A DNA stretch of 64,000 nt from Corynebacterium mycetoides. Lineage in GTDB: Bacteria; Actinomycetota; Actinomycetes; Mycobacteriales; Mycobacteriaceae. Location of the stretch: contig NZ_LT629700.1 of the NCBI RefSeq assembly GCF_900103625.1, positions 1,054,001 through 1,118,000 on the forward strand. The letters run 5' to 3'. The notes beneath the pieces are model-generated. The model saw only the letters and a program-made list of their open reading frames with translations. It was not told where the DNA came from and ran no database searches. The position numbers were made by a program, and so were the translations under genes. Shown here piece by piece: positions 41,575 through 51,638 of the stretch. Numbering within the stretch: position 1 is the first letter of the stretch; each line of letters starts with the position of its first letter.

Positions 41575-43041
41575 ATGGAAAACCTGCGCATGCTTGTCGA
41601 CGTTCACGAGACAACGTTAAACCAGCTCTGCGAGCTATTCTCGGATCCGTCACACCTGCCCCTGGCCGAAATTCACGGGGAGATGGAACGCCTAGAAAAA
41701 GCGTCCGCGAAGAAAGCCTTCGTCGACGCCGCTTTCGCTCATGTGTGCACACGCGACAACGCGGGGCGGCTCGTCGGCGGCAATTGGGCGAGCGACTACC
41801 TCGAAAAAGCGCTCGACATCTCGCGCGCCGAGGCGTTCCGCCGCGTCGACCGGGGCAAGGACCTGTTCGACCCAGCCCCGCCGCGGCCTGATTCGCCACG
41901 GCCTGATTCCCCGGGGGACACTCCGGGGGATGGCTCCCCGGGGGAGGCGCCGCCGTTGTTCCCTCCGGGCGGGGACGCAGGCCGCAAGGCGCGGGAGGAC
42001 AGCCAGGACGTCTCGGCGGAAAAGCAGGACATCATCAACAGCGAGCTGCGCCGGCTGACCAAGGACGCAGCCGGCGAGCGACCCGGCATTTTCGCCCGCG
42101 CCATGGCGGAGGCGAAGACCCGCCCCGCCGACGACCTCCGGGCCGTGGTGCGCCGCATGGTGGACCGCGCCAACCGCAAGCACAAGCCGGCGGGCGACCC
42201 GAACGCAGGCTACGACAAGCGCGGCGTGCACTTCTCCCAGAAGAAGTCCGACGGCACCCGCACCATGAGTGTCGCGCTGACGGACGCCCACTACGCGTTA
42301 ATCAAGGCGCTGCTGGATCAGGGCTCTGGCCCCGGATCCAACGTCGACGCCGACTCCGCCGACGACACCCGCCTGCCCGGGCAGCGCAAGTTCGACCAGC
42401 TGTGGAACATCATGATGCGCTACGAGCACGGGCAGCAGGCGAAAAACCGGGGCGCGGCATCCGTGGTGGTCTCCGTGACGCTGGACGACCTCGCCAACGC
42501 GGACCACACCACCACGTTCATGACCAACACCGGTGCGGAGCTCACCTGCTTCGACCTGGTGCGCCTGGGCATGAGCGGGACCGAGGACTTCATCCTCCAG
42601 GTCGACCGCGCCACCGGCGTGCCACTCTCCCTGGGCAAGGTCCGCCTGGCCAGCGTGGAACAGCGCATCGTGGCGCTCGCCATCCAGGGCGTGTGCGCGT
42701 GGACCGGGTGCTCCGTACCCACATCGGAGGCCGAGATGCACCACATCTTGTCCTACATCCGGGGAGGGAACACGGATGTGGACAATCTCGCCGCGTTATG
42801 TCGCCGGCACCACCGGTGGAACAACGACGCCCGGGACGGATCCCACGGGAAATCGCACGTGGACCGGGACGCGGACTCCGGGCGGATCGGGGTTGTCGGC
42901 CCGGACGGCACCATCGAGTTCAATGAGACCGCCGGGTTCCACGACTCGGCCTGGGCCAAGCTGCGCGCCGCCGGGCGGATCAGGCCGGGCGATGACCCGG
43001 GGCAGCCGCCCGACCCGCCGATGTTCCCCGCAACCGGCTAA
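41575..43041 (+). CDS. DUF222 / HNH endonuclease-type protein
   Basis: This 488-residue protein has an N-terminal DUF222-type helical region. A Pro/Asp-rich low-complexity insert (RPDSPRPDSPGDTPGDGSPG, about 100-120) follows, and the C-terminal HNH domain contains CAWTGCSVPTSEAEMHHILSYIRGG...DNLAALCRRHHRWND. Such proteins (13E12-type) occur in many copies in actinobacteria and are thought to be mobile; target and role are unknown. GGAGGG lies a few bases before the ATG. It stands alone on the plus strand between two minus-strand genes and meets pdxY stop to stop. Confidence 0.9.
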   Translation: MENLRMLVDVHETTLNQLCELFSDPSHLPLAEIHGEMERLEKASAKKAFVDAAFAHVCTRDNAGRLVGGNWASDYLEKALDISRAEAFRRVDRGKDLFDPAPPRPDSPRPDSPGDTPGDGSPGEAPPLFPPGGDAGRKAREDSQDVSAEKQDIINSELRRLTKDAAGERPGIFARAMAEAKTRPADDLRAVVRRMVDRANRKHKPAGDPNAGYDKRGVHFSQKKSDGTRTMSVALTDAHYALIKALLDQGSGPGSNVDADSADDTRLPGQRKFDQLWNIMMRYEHGQQAKNRGAASVVVSVTLDDLANADHTTTFMTNTGAELTCFDLVRLGMSGTEDFILQVDRATGVPLSLGKVRLASVEQRIVALAIQGVCAWTGCSVPTSEAEMHHILSYIRGGNTDVDNLAALCRRHHRWNNDARDGSHGKSHVDRDADSGRIGVVGPDGTIEFNETAGFHDSAWAKLRAAGRIRPGDDPGQPPDPPMFPATG

Positions 43042-43893
43042 CTAGATCCGCTCTACCTGGAACTGCATTCGAGGCTGCGCGTACGCCTCCTGCGACTCCA
43101 CGAGCAGCAGCTCGCGCGAGTCTGCCTCGAACGTGGCAGAAAGCAGGTCGAACACCGACGACGCCGTGCGCGCCAGGGCGTCGGCAGCGTCACCGGTGCG
43201 GATGTAGTTGCCCGTGAATAGTGCCGCCGCCACGTCGCCCGAGCCGTTGCGCTTAAACGGCAGGCGCGGGGTGCGCACGATCCACTTGCCGTTATCGTCC
43301 ACCACGATCATCTCGAGGAAGTTCTCCGGGTCCGCCTCGGGGCGCTCCACCGAGGTGACCAGCACCGTGCGCGGGCCCATGTCGCGGGCGGCGTCGACGG
43401 CGGCGAGGGTGGAGTCCAGATCGAACACATCGGTCTGGGTGAGGTACCCCAGCTCGAACTGGTTGGGGGTGATGATGTCGGCGACCGGAACCACCTTGTC
43501 GCGCAGCAGCGGCGGGATGGTGTCGGCCACGAAGCACCCGGACTTGGCGTTGCCCATCACGGGGTCGCAGGCGTAGACGGCGGACGGGTTCTGCTCCTTG
43601 ACGCGCGCGACGGCGTCGACGATCACCCCGGCGATGTCGTCTCCGCCCTGGTAGCCGGACAGGACGGCGTCGACACGCGAGAGCGCCCCGCGCTCGTCCA
43701 TGCCGTCGATGACGGCCGCGACGTCGGCGGCCGGGATCATCGGGCCCTTCCACGCGCCGTAACCCGTGTGGTTGGAGTAGTTGACGGTGTAGACCGGCCA
43801 CACCTCATGCCCGATGCGCTGCAGCGGGAACACGGCGGCGGAGTTGCCCACGTGGCCGTAGGCGACGGCCGACTGGATGGAGAGAATGTTCAT
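43042..43893 (-). CDS. pdxY: Pyridoxal kinase
   Basis: This 283-residue ribokinase-like kinase phosphorylates pyridoxal to the cofactor PLP. Typical motifs are MNILSIQSAVAYGHVGNSAAVFPLQRIGHEVWPVYTVNYSNHTGYG (broken here as separate blocks of the family start), YACDPVMGN, ITPNQFELGYL and FKRNGSGDVAAALFTG with the anion hole and catalytic Asp. Length is usual. It ends directly against the convergent HNH gene. Confidence 0.93.
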   Translation of the reverse strand: MNILSIQSAVAYGHVGNSAAVFPLQRIGHEVWPVYTVNYSNHTGYGAWKGPMIPAADVAAVIDGMDERGALSRVDAVLSGYQGGDDIAGVIVDAVARVKEQNPSAVYACDPVMGNAKSGCFVADTIPPLLRDKVVPVADIITPNQFELGYLTQTDVFDLDSTLAAVDAARDMGPRTVLVTSVERPEADPENFLEMIVVDDNGKWIVRTPRLPFKRNGSGDVAAALFTGNYIRTGDAADALARTASSVFDLLSATFEADSRELLLVESQEAYAQPRMQFQVERI

Positions 43894-43926
43894 AAAACCC
43901 CATTGTGCACCACAACGGGGCGGGGC

Positions 43927-45255
43927 CTACTCCTGGGCCTGGTATTCGTCGATGACATCGGGGATGTCGATACGCACGCTGCGCACCTTGATCCGCCCCC
44001 GGCGGTCGCGGCCGCCCTCCGCGGTAAACGTCAGCCCGGACAGGGTCACCTCGGCCCCCGGCAGCGGCACGCGGCCCAGCTCGTAGGACAAAAGGCCCGC
44101 GACGGTGTCCACCGCGTCGACGATCTCGTCGTCGAAGGAGAGCTCGTAGCCGATGTCGTCCTGCAGGTGGTCGATCAGGTCATCCAGCGGCAGGCGGGCC
44201 TGGGCGCGGTAGGAGACTCCGCCGGCATCCTCGATGCGCTCGATCGGCGCCATCTCGGCCTCGTCGTACTCGTCGGTGATCTCGCCGACGATCTCCTCGA
44301 GCAGGTCCTCCATGGTCAGCAGGCCGGCCACGCCGCCGAACTCGTCGACAAGGATGGCGATGTGGGTGTTCAACTTCTGCATCTCCTGCAGAAGGACATC
44401 CAGCGGCTTCGACTCGGGGATGAACAGGGGCTCGCGCATGATCTCGGCGATCGGGGTGCCCGGGTCCACGGGTCGGCCCTCGTGGGTGAACATGTCCTTG
44501 AGGTACACCACGCCGAGGATGTCATCGGCGTTCTCCCCGATCACGGGCACGCGGGAGTGGCCCGAGCGCACCATGAGGCGCGTCGCCTGGGCCGCCGTCT
44601 TCGTCGCCTCGATCCAGATCATCTCGGGCCGCGGCACCATCACCTGCTTGGCGTAGGTGGAGGCGAGGTCGAAGATGTTCTGGATCATGCGGTGCTCGGT
44701 GGTCTCCACCACCCCGCGCTCCTGGGCGATGTCGACCATCTCGCGCAGCTCCACCTCGGTGGCGTACGGGCCCTCGCGGAAGTCGCGGCCCGGGTGGAAG
44801 AGGTTGCCCACCCAGATGAGCACGCGCGCCACCGGCCCGAGGACGCGGTTGACCACGACGAGCCACTGCGCCGCCCGCAGCGAGATGGAATACGGGTTGC
44901 GCCTCCCCGCGGTGCGGGCGAAGACCCCGATGATGCCGAATTGGAGCAGGGTGACGGCGGCCACGGCGGCCACGATCGCCCAGAGGTCGGAGTCGATCAG
45001 GTCCGTCGCCAGCATCGCGGCGAACACCGCCGCCGTGACGTCGAGGGCAGTGCGCACCAGGACCAGCATGTTGATCTGGCTGGCGCGCGACTCCACCACG
45101 CGCATCAGGGCGCGCGAGCCCGGCACCTCGTCCTTGAGCATGTTCTCCACGCGCGCCCGCGAGATCGGGGTGAGCGCCGCCTCGATCGAACCGAGCAGGC
45201 CGGACAGCAGCATCGCCACGAGGGCGACCACCGCGTAGGTGATAGTGAACTCCAC
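43927..45255 (-). CDS. CNNM/CorC-type (hemolysin C family) membrane protein with CBS domains
   Basis: This 442-residue protein has four likely membrane helices in an N-terminal DUF21 domain (TYAVVALVAMLLSGLLGS, LWAIVAAVAAVTLLQFGIIGVFA and others). A pair of CBS domains follows (VMVPRPEMIWIEATKTAAQATRLM; IAEIMREPLFIPESKPLDVLLQEM), then a CorC-HlyC C-terminal domain (GGVAGLLTMEDLLEEIVGEI). Members act in Mg2+/Co2+ handling; specificity cannot be told. It follows ybeY by six bases, as is typical in actinobacteria. Confidence 0.9.
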   Translation of the reverse strand: MEFTITYAVVALVAMLLSGLLGSIEAALTPISRARVENMLKDEVPGSRALMRVVESRASQINMLVLVRTALDVTAAVFAAMLATDLIDSDLWAIVAAVAAVTLLQFGIIGVFARTAGRRNPYSISLRAAQWLVVVNRVLGPVARVLIWVGNLFHPGRDFREGPYATEVELREMVDIAQERGVVETTEHRMIQNIFDLASTYAKQVMVPRPEMIWIEATKTAAQATRLMVRSGHSRVPVIGENADDILGVVYLKDMFTHEGRPVDPGTPIAEIMREPLFIPESKPLDVLLQEMQKLNTHIAILVDEFGGVAGLLTMEDLLEEIVGEITDEYDEAEMAPIERIEDAGGVSYRAQARLPLDDLIDHLQDDIGYELSFDDEIVDAVDTVAGLLSYELGRVPLPGAEVTLSGLTFTAEGGRDRRGRIKVRSVRIDIPDVIDEYQAQE

Positions 45256-45261
45256 GGGCGG

Positions 45262-45821
45262 CTAGCCCTCCTTCATGCGGCGGTCAAGATCGTCGCGGTC
45301 GGCGGCCGAGGGGAACGCCTGAGCCCCCGTCGGCTTCGGCTGGTAGGAAACCCCGCGGGCGGCCAGGGCGTCGTACCAGTCGGCCAGGATCTCGTTCTGC
45401 AGGGAGAACATCTCTCGCTCGTCCTCGGGCGCGACGTGGTCGTAGCCCAACAGGTGCAACACCCCGTGGACGGTCAGCAGCGCCAGCTCGTGGCCGAGGC
45501 CGTGGCCCGCCAGCTCCGCCTGCCGGCGATCGAACGCGGGGCAGAGGATGATGTCGCCGAGCATGGCGGGGCCGGGCTGGGCTGCGTCCGGGCGCCCGCC
45601 GCCCGGGGTGAGCTCGTCCATGGGAAAGCTCATCACGTCGGTGGGGCCCTCCAGGTCCATCCAGCGCACGTGGAGGTCGGCCATGGTGGGCTCGTCCACG
45701 AGCGTGACGGTCACCTCGGTGTCCGGGTGGACGTCCATGGCGGCCAGGGCGTACGAGCAGACGTCGACAAGCATCTCCTCGTTGATGTCACCCTCGCCCG
45801 ACTCGTTCAAAACCTCGATGC

Positions 45822-45825
<4 letters not shown>
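45262..45825 (-). CDS. ybeY: Endoribonuclease YbeY
   Basis: YbeY is a zinc-dependent endonuclease in 16S rRNA 3'-end maturation and ribosome quality control. The 187-residue protein has the family signature [11 protein letters not shown] (H-x3-H-x5-H) and DVMSFPMDE. It overlaps phoH by four bases (ATGA-type), and the C-terminal tail is somewhat longer than in enteric bacteria. Confidence 0.95.
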
Positions 45826-46829
<1,004 letters not shown>

Positions 46830-46840
46830 AGTGTGAAACC

Positions 46841-47545
46841 CTACCAGCGCCCGCTCAACGCGCCGATCGCGCACAACGCCGCGAACGCCGCCGACGCCGT
46901 GCGCAGAACCTCCGGGCCGAGCTTGACGGCTTGGGCGCCGAGCGAGTCCAGCTCGTCCGCGCCGATCCCGCCCTCGGGCCCGACGAGGAGGAACAGTTCG
47001 TCGGCGAACTCGACGTCGCGCAGCGGGGTGGCCGCGTCCTCGTGCAGCACGAGCGCCTGCCGGCCCGCGATGAGTTCGCGCACCTGGTTCGTCGTCACCG
47101 GGGCGGAGACCTCCGGCACCCACGCCCGGCGCGACTGCTTGGCCGCCTCGCGCGCGGCGGACTGCCACTTGGCCACCTGCTTGCCCTGCTTGTCCGCGGG
47201 CCAGCGCGCGATAGTGCGCTGGGAAATCCACGGCACGATCGCGTCCGCCCCGCCCTGGACCGCCAAGTCGACGGCGAGCTCGGCGCGGTCCGCCTTCGGG
47301 ATCGCCTGCACCACGGTCACGCGCGGGCGGGGCTGGGCCACCTCGGCCACGCGCACCACGTCGCCGGAGAGGTGGTCCTTGCCGCGCACCTCGCGCACGA
47401 GGATTTCCGCGGCGGTGCCGTGGCCGTCGACAAGCATGATGCGCTCACCCGGGGCGATGCGCTTGACGGTGACGGCGTGGCGGCCCTCCGCGCCGCCGAG
47501 GACGCCGGCGGCCGGGTCGGCGGCGATGAAGTAGGGCAGGCTCAT
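46841..47545 (-). CDS. rsmE: 16S rRNA (uracil-1498-N3)-methyltransferase
   Basis: RsmE methylates U1498 of 16S rRNA. The 234-residue SPOUT-family protein begins [28 protein letters not shown] and carries the knot motifs ([57 protein letters not shown]). Length is normal. Its start overlaps the end of dnaJ by four bases. Confidence 0.95.
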   Translation of the reverse strand: MSLPYFIAADPAAGVLGGAEGRHAVTVKRIAPGERIMLVDGHGTAAEILVREVRGKDHLSGDVVRVAEVAQPRPRVTVVQAIPKADRAELAVDLAVQGGADAIVPWISQRTIARWPADKQGKQVAKWQSAAREAAKQSRRAWVPEVSAPVTTNQVRELIAGRQALVLHEDAATPLRDVEFADELFLLVGPEGGIGADELDSLGAQAVKLGPEVLRTASAAFAALCAIGALSGRW

Positions 47546-48675
47546 CGGCGGAAGCGGCCGCGCATCCGGCCGAAGAAGGAGTCGTCCCGGTTGTGCTCGC
47601 CCTCGCTGGCCACGGAGGCCGTGTGCGGGTGGCCGTCGCGCAGCCCCTCCAAGGCGGCCCGCTCCTCGTCGTTGAGTTCGGTGGGCACGACCACGTCGAT
47701 GTGGGCGATCATGTCGCCGGTCTCCTGGCTACGCAGGCGCGGCATGCCGGCGCCGGCGAGCACGATGCGCTCGTTCGGCTGGGTGCCGGCGGGCACGTCG
47801 ATCACGGCCTCGCCCCCGCCGAGGCTGTCGACCGTCACCGACGTGCCCAGCGCGGCCTCGTACATGGGCACGGTCACGCGCAGGTGCAGGTTGTCGCCCT
47901 CGCGGGCGAACACGGGGTGGGCGGTGGTGTGCACCTCGACGTAGAGGTCGCCCGCCGGTCCCCCGCCGTGGCCGACCTCGCCCTGGCCGGCCATGCGGAT
48001 GCGCATCCCGTCGGCGATGCCGGCCGGGATGTTGACCGTCAGGTCGCGGCGCGCACGCACCCGGCCGTCGCCGGCGCACTTGCGGCACGGGTCCGGGATG
48101 AGCTCGCCGAAGCCGTGGCACTTGGGGCAGTCGCGGGTGGTCATGATGTTGCCCAAAAACGACTGCTGGATCTCCTCCACCGTGCCGGTGCCGTGGCAAT
48201 TGTCGCAGGTCACGGGCTTCGACTTCGACTCGGAACCCGTGCCGGAGCAGACGTCGCACACAACCGCGGTGTCGACGGTGACGTCCTTCTTCACGCCCGT
48301 GAACGCCTCGTCGAGGGAGATGGCGGTGCGCAGCAGCGCGTCGTTGCCGGGCTGCACGCGGGAGCGGGGCTCGCGGCCCTGGCCCGACCCGCCGAAGAAC
48401 GCCTCGAAGATGTCCCCGAAGCCGCCGAAACCGCCCGCGCCGCCGGCGGCGCCTCCCTGCTCCATCGGGTCGCCGCCGCGGTCGACGATGCGGCGCTTGG
48501 ACGGGTCGAGGAGCACCTCCTGGGCCAGCGAGATCTCGCGGAACTTCTCCGCGGCCTCCTCCGACGGGTTCACGTCCGGGTGGTACTTGCGCGCCAGCTT
48601 GCGGTACGCCCTCTTAATCTCCTGCTCGGTCGCCTCACGGTCGACTCCGAGAATCCCGTAGTAGTCACGAGCCAC
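47542..48675 (-). CDS. dnaJ: Molecular chaperone DnaJ
   Basis: This 377-residue type I DnaJ has a J domain with HPD ([13 protein letters not shown]), a Gly/Phe-rich linker ([13 protein letters not shown]), four CxxCxGxG zinc motifs ([32 protein letters not shown]) and C-terminal substrate-binding domains. It assists DnaK in protein folding. Linked directly to hrcA it corresponds to the DnaJ2 of actinobacteria; the DnaK-operon copy is not in the window. Confidence 0.96.
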   Translation of the reverse strand: MARDYYGILGVDREATEQEIKRAYRKLARKYHPDVNPSEEAAEKFREISLAQEVLLDPSKRRIVDRGGDPMEQGGAAGGAGGFGGFGDIFEAFFGGSGQGREPRSRVQPGNDALLRTAISLDEAFTGVKKDVTVDTAVVCDVCSGTGSESKSKPVTCDNCHGTGTVEEIQQSFLGNIMTTRDCPKCHGFGELIPDPCRKCAGDGRVRARRDLTVNIPAGIADGMRIRMAGQGEVGHGGGPAGDLYVEVHTTAHPVFAREGDNLHLRVTVPMYEAALGTSVTVDSLGGGEAVIDVPAGTQPNERIVLAGAGMPRLRSQETGDMIAHIDVVVPTELNDEERAALEGLRDGHPHTASVASEGEHNRDDSFFGRMRGRFRR

Positions 48676-48705
48676 TTTTTGGATACGCCTTTCGTCAAAA
48701 TAACG

Positions 48706-49713
48706 CTATTCACCACGCAGGATCCGGCTGATGTAGCGAGCCACCGTGGCAACTTTCTGAATCGTACCGGGGTAGTCCATGTAGGTGGGACCCACCACCC
48801 CTAGTCCGCCGAACGCCTCACCGGTGCCGTATGCCGTAGTAACGATCGAGGCGCTGGAAAATTCCTCCTCCTCGTTCTCCCTGCCGATGCGCACGCTGAC
48901 GCGCTCGAGCTCTTGGGCCCCGGCAAGCAGCTTGAGCACGACCACCTGCTCCTCCAGCGCGGCGATGACGCTGTAGAGGTCGCCCGTCTGGGTGAGGTTG
49001 GCCGCGCCCGCGATGAGCAGCCTGTCGCTCGGGTTTTCCACCAGCGTGTCAATGAGCACCGCGGTGGCGCGGCGCACCGCGTCGGCGATCTCCGGCGGCG
49101 CGCCGTCGGCAAGCTGGGCGAGCGAGGCCGAGGCCTCCGCCATCGTCTCGCCCACCAGCACCGCGTTGAGGCCGTCGCGCAGCTGGCGCACGCCGGCGTC
49201 GCCGATCGGGGCGTCCAGCTCGACGTTGCGCTGGTCCACGCGGCCCGAGTCCGTGATCAGCACCAGCAGCAACCGGGTGGGGGCGAGCGCGACCACCTCG
49301 CAGTGCTTCACGCGCGAGACGTCGAGGGTGGGCAACTGCACCACGGCCGCCTGGTTGGTGGTCTGGGCCAAGAGCTGCACCGAGCGGCGCAGCACGTCCT
49401 CCAAGTCGGTGCCGTTTTCAAGGAAGTCCATGATCGCGCGGCGCTCCGGCGCGGACAGCGGCTTGACGTCGTGCAGGGCGTCCACGAACGCGCGGTACCC
49501 CTTTTCCGTGGGCACGCGGCCCGAGCTCGAGTGCTGCTGGGCGATGAAGCCCTCGCGCTCCAGCACCGACATGTCGTTGCGGATCGTCGCCGACGACACC
49601 GACAGGTTGTGCCGCTGCACGAGCGCCTTCGAGCCCACCGGTTCCTGCAGGGCTATGTAATCGGCCACGATGGCGCGAAGCACAGCCTGCCTGCGATCTT
49701 CTGCGTCACTCAT
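48706..49713 (-). CDS. hrcA: Heat-inducible transcription repressor HrcA
   Basis: HrcA binds CIRCE operators and represses groESL-type genes. The 335-residue protein has the winged helix ([60 protein letters not shown]) and the C-terminal GAF-like domain ending in [14 protein letters not shown] chose ATG 49713; an in-frame ATG ten codons earlier is less conserved. No CIRCE inverted repeat was seen upstream of hrcA or dnaJ. Confidence 0.95.
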   Translation of the reverse strand: MSDAEDRRQAVLRAIVADYIALQEPVGSKALVQRHNLSVSSATIRNDMSVLEREGFIAQQHSSSGRVPTEKGYRAFVDALHDVKPLSAPERRAIMDFLENGTDLEDVLRRSVQLLAQTTNQAAVVQLPTLDVSRVKHCEVVALAPTRLLLVLITDSGRVDQRNVELDAPIGDAGVRQLRDGLNAVLVGETMAEASASLAQLADGAPPEIADAVRRATAVLIDTLVENPSDRLLIAGAANLTQTGDLYSVIAALEEQVVVLKLLAGAQELERVSVRIGRENEEEEFSSASIVTTAYGTGEAFGGLGVVGPTYMDYPGTIQKVATVARYISRILRGE

Positions 49714-49754
49714 GCGCGCCACCTTACCCTCGCTCAGTTTCACCCATCCCGGCG

Positions 49755-50858
49755 TTATTCGGCCGCCAGAATGTCGGTGATGATGCCGTCGGCAATCAGG
49801 CGGCCCGCGTCAGTGACCGCCACCCGCTCCCCCACCGACAAAAGCCCGGCGCGCTCATGCTTATCGACGACCCCCCACGCGCCCGGGTAAATCCACTCGC
49901 GCGGGATGCCCTCTTTGAGCCGCAGCCCGAGCATGATCGACTCGAAGTGCCGCTGGTCCGGGGTCAGGGTCTCCTCGTCGGCGACGGGGAGCTCGCCGGC
50001 GGACAGCAGGGCGCTGTAGCGCTCCGGGCGCTTGACGTTGGAGAAGCGGCGGTCCCCGATGAAGCTGTACGCGCCCGGGCCCGCGCCCCACCACTGGCCG
50101 CCGCGCCAGTAGATCAAGTTGTGGCGGCACTGCCCGCCCCCGCGCGCCCAGTTGGACACCTCGTACCAGCCGTATCCGGCGTCCTCGAGGGTGCGCGAGA
50201 TGATCTCGTAGCGGTCGGCGTAGGCGTCCTCGCTCGGCGCCGGCAGCTCGCCGCGGCGCACCTTGCGCGCCATGGCCGTGCCGTCCTCCACGATGAGCGA
50301 GTACGCGCTGACGTGGTCGACGCCGGTGGACAGGATCGCGTCCAGGGTTTCGCGCACGTCGTCATCCGTCTCCGTCGGGGTGCCGTAGATCATGTCCAGG
50401 TTGACGTGGGTGAACCCGGCGGCAAGTGCCTCGCGCGCGGCGGCGACCGCGCGGCCCGGGGTGTGCCTGCGGTCGAGCACCTTGAGCACCGGGGTGGACG
50501 CCGACTGCATCCCCAGGGAGACACGCGTGAACCCCGCGTCCAGCAGCCCCTCGAAGTAGGCGGGGTCCGTGGATTCGGGGTTGGACTCCGTGGTCACCTC
50601 CGCGCCCGGGGCCAGGCCGACGTGCTCGCGCACCATGTCCATGATGCGGCCGAGGCCCTCCGCGCCCAGCAGCGAGGGCGTGCCGCCGCCGATGAACACG
50701 GTCTCCGCCGGGCGGGTGTCCGCCAGCGCCAGCTCCACCTCCAGCGCTTGCAGGTACGCCTCGTGCGAGGTGTCGACCTCCGTGGGCGTGTAGGTGTTGA
50801 AGTCGCAGTAGCCGCAGCGGGTCGCGCAGAACGGGACGTGGATGTAAAGGCCGAACAT
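49755..50858 (-). CDS. hemW: Radical SAM family haem chaperone HemW (HemN-like)
   Basis: This 367-residue radical SAM protein has C11-x3-C15-x2-C18 (CATRCGYC) at the N-terminus, [20 protein letters not shown] and [15 protein letters not shown]. It lacks the long N-terminal extension and the fourth cysteine arrangement of HemN, fitting HemW, which inserts haem into proteins. It follows hrcA/dnaJ as in other actinobacteria. It is ten bases from the upstream hypothetical gene. Confidence 0.92.
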   Translation of the reverse strand: MFGLYIHVPFCATRCGYCDFNTYTPTEVDTSHEAYLQALEVELALADTRPAETVFIGGGTPSLLGAEGLGRIMDMVREHVGLAPGAEVTTESNPESTDPAYFEGLLDAGFTRVSLGMQSASTPVLKVLDRRHTPGRAVAAAREALAAGFTHVNLDMIYGTPTETDDDVRETLDAILSTGVDHVSAYSLIVEDGTAMARKVRRGELPAPSEDAYADRYEIISRTLEDAGYGWYEVSNWARGGGQCRHNLIYWRGGQWWGAGPGAYSFIGDRRFSNVKRPERYSALLSAGELPVADEETLTPDQRHFESIMLGLRLKEGIPREWIYPGAWGVVDKHERAGLLSVGERVAVTDAGRLIADGIITDILAAE

Positions 50859-50868
50859 GGCCCCAAAC

Positions 50869-51537
50869 TTACGCGCCCCGGCGGGAACGCTTCGCGGCCA
50901 CCTTGGCCACGACGGCGTCGATGCGCGCGCGCTCGGCGAGAAACGCCGGCGGGTTCGACCCGCGCATGGTGCGGGTGAACGCCGGGTGGTCCACGCAGAC
51001 GGTCTCCACCCAGCCGTCGACGCAGGCCTCCACGAGGTCGCCGACGCGGGCGAAAAGGTGCGGCAGGCTCACGGCTCCCAGCTCGCGGGCGACCATGTCG
51101 GTCTGCTCCAGGGCGTAGGCCACCAGCTCCGTGAGGTGCTGGACGGCGAGCTCCGTGCGGCCGGTGAGCGCGTCGTTCATCGTGCGCACCGAGAACGGCG
51201 CCGTGAGCGGGAAGAGGTCCTCGAACCCGGCGGCGTCGAGAAGCTCGGGCTCCGGGATGCGCTCCTCGGCGGACGCGGAGGCCGAGAGCACCCCCGCCCG
51301 CATGCCCGACGTGAGCGCCTGCCGCAGCCCGATCAGCTCGCCGACGACGCGGCGGGCATCCTGGCGGGCGTCGTCGACAATCTCGGCGAACTCGGCCAGG
51401 CAGTCGTCGGTGAGTTCGCCGTCGTAGTCCGCGATGGCCTCCGCGATGTGCTCGATGTACTCGGCGACCTCGTCGCCGATGTTGTAGATCTCCTGGGTCA
51501 GCTCACGATGGCGCAGTACCGCGGCGGTTTTCTGCAC
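50869..51537 (-). CDS. Helical protein of unknown function
   Basis: This 222-residue protein is almost wholly alpha-helical (AVLRHRELTQEIYNIGDEVAEYIEHIAEAIADYD, LTELVAYALEQTDMVARELGAV), acidic, with no signal peptide. It ends in a basic tail (RIDAVVAKVAAKRSRRGA). I do not recognise the family. It is probably cotranscribed with hemW. The 100 bases before it hold no gene. Confidence 0.7.
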   Translation of the reverse strand: MQKTAAVLRHRELTQEIYNIGDEVAEYIEHIAEAIADYDGELTDDCLAEFAEIVDDARQDARRVVGELIGLRQALTSGMRAGVLSASASAEERIPEPELLDAAGFEDLFPLTAPFSVRTMNDALTGRTELAVQHLTELVAYALEQTDMVARELGAVSLPHLFARVGDLVEACVDGWVETVCVDHPAFTRTMRGSNPPAFLAERARIDAVVAKVAAKRSRRGA

Positions 51538-51638
51538 AGCATGCCCCCTTTTAAAGATCTGGCAACGTCCGGATTAGCTGGCAGGAATGTTAGCGCGCCG
51601 CCCGACCCCAGGCCCGGCGGCGCGCCGGAGGCGGCGCG

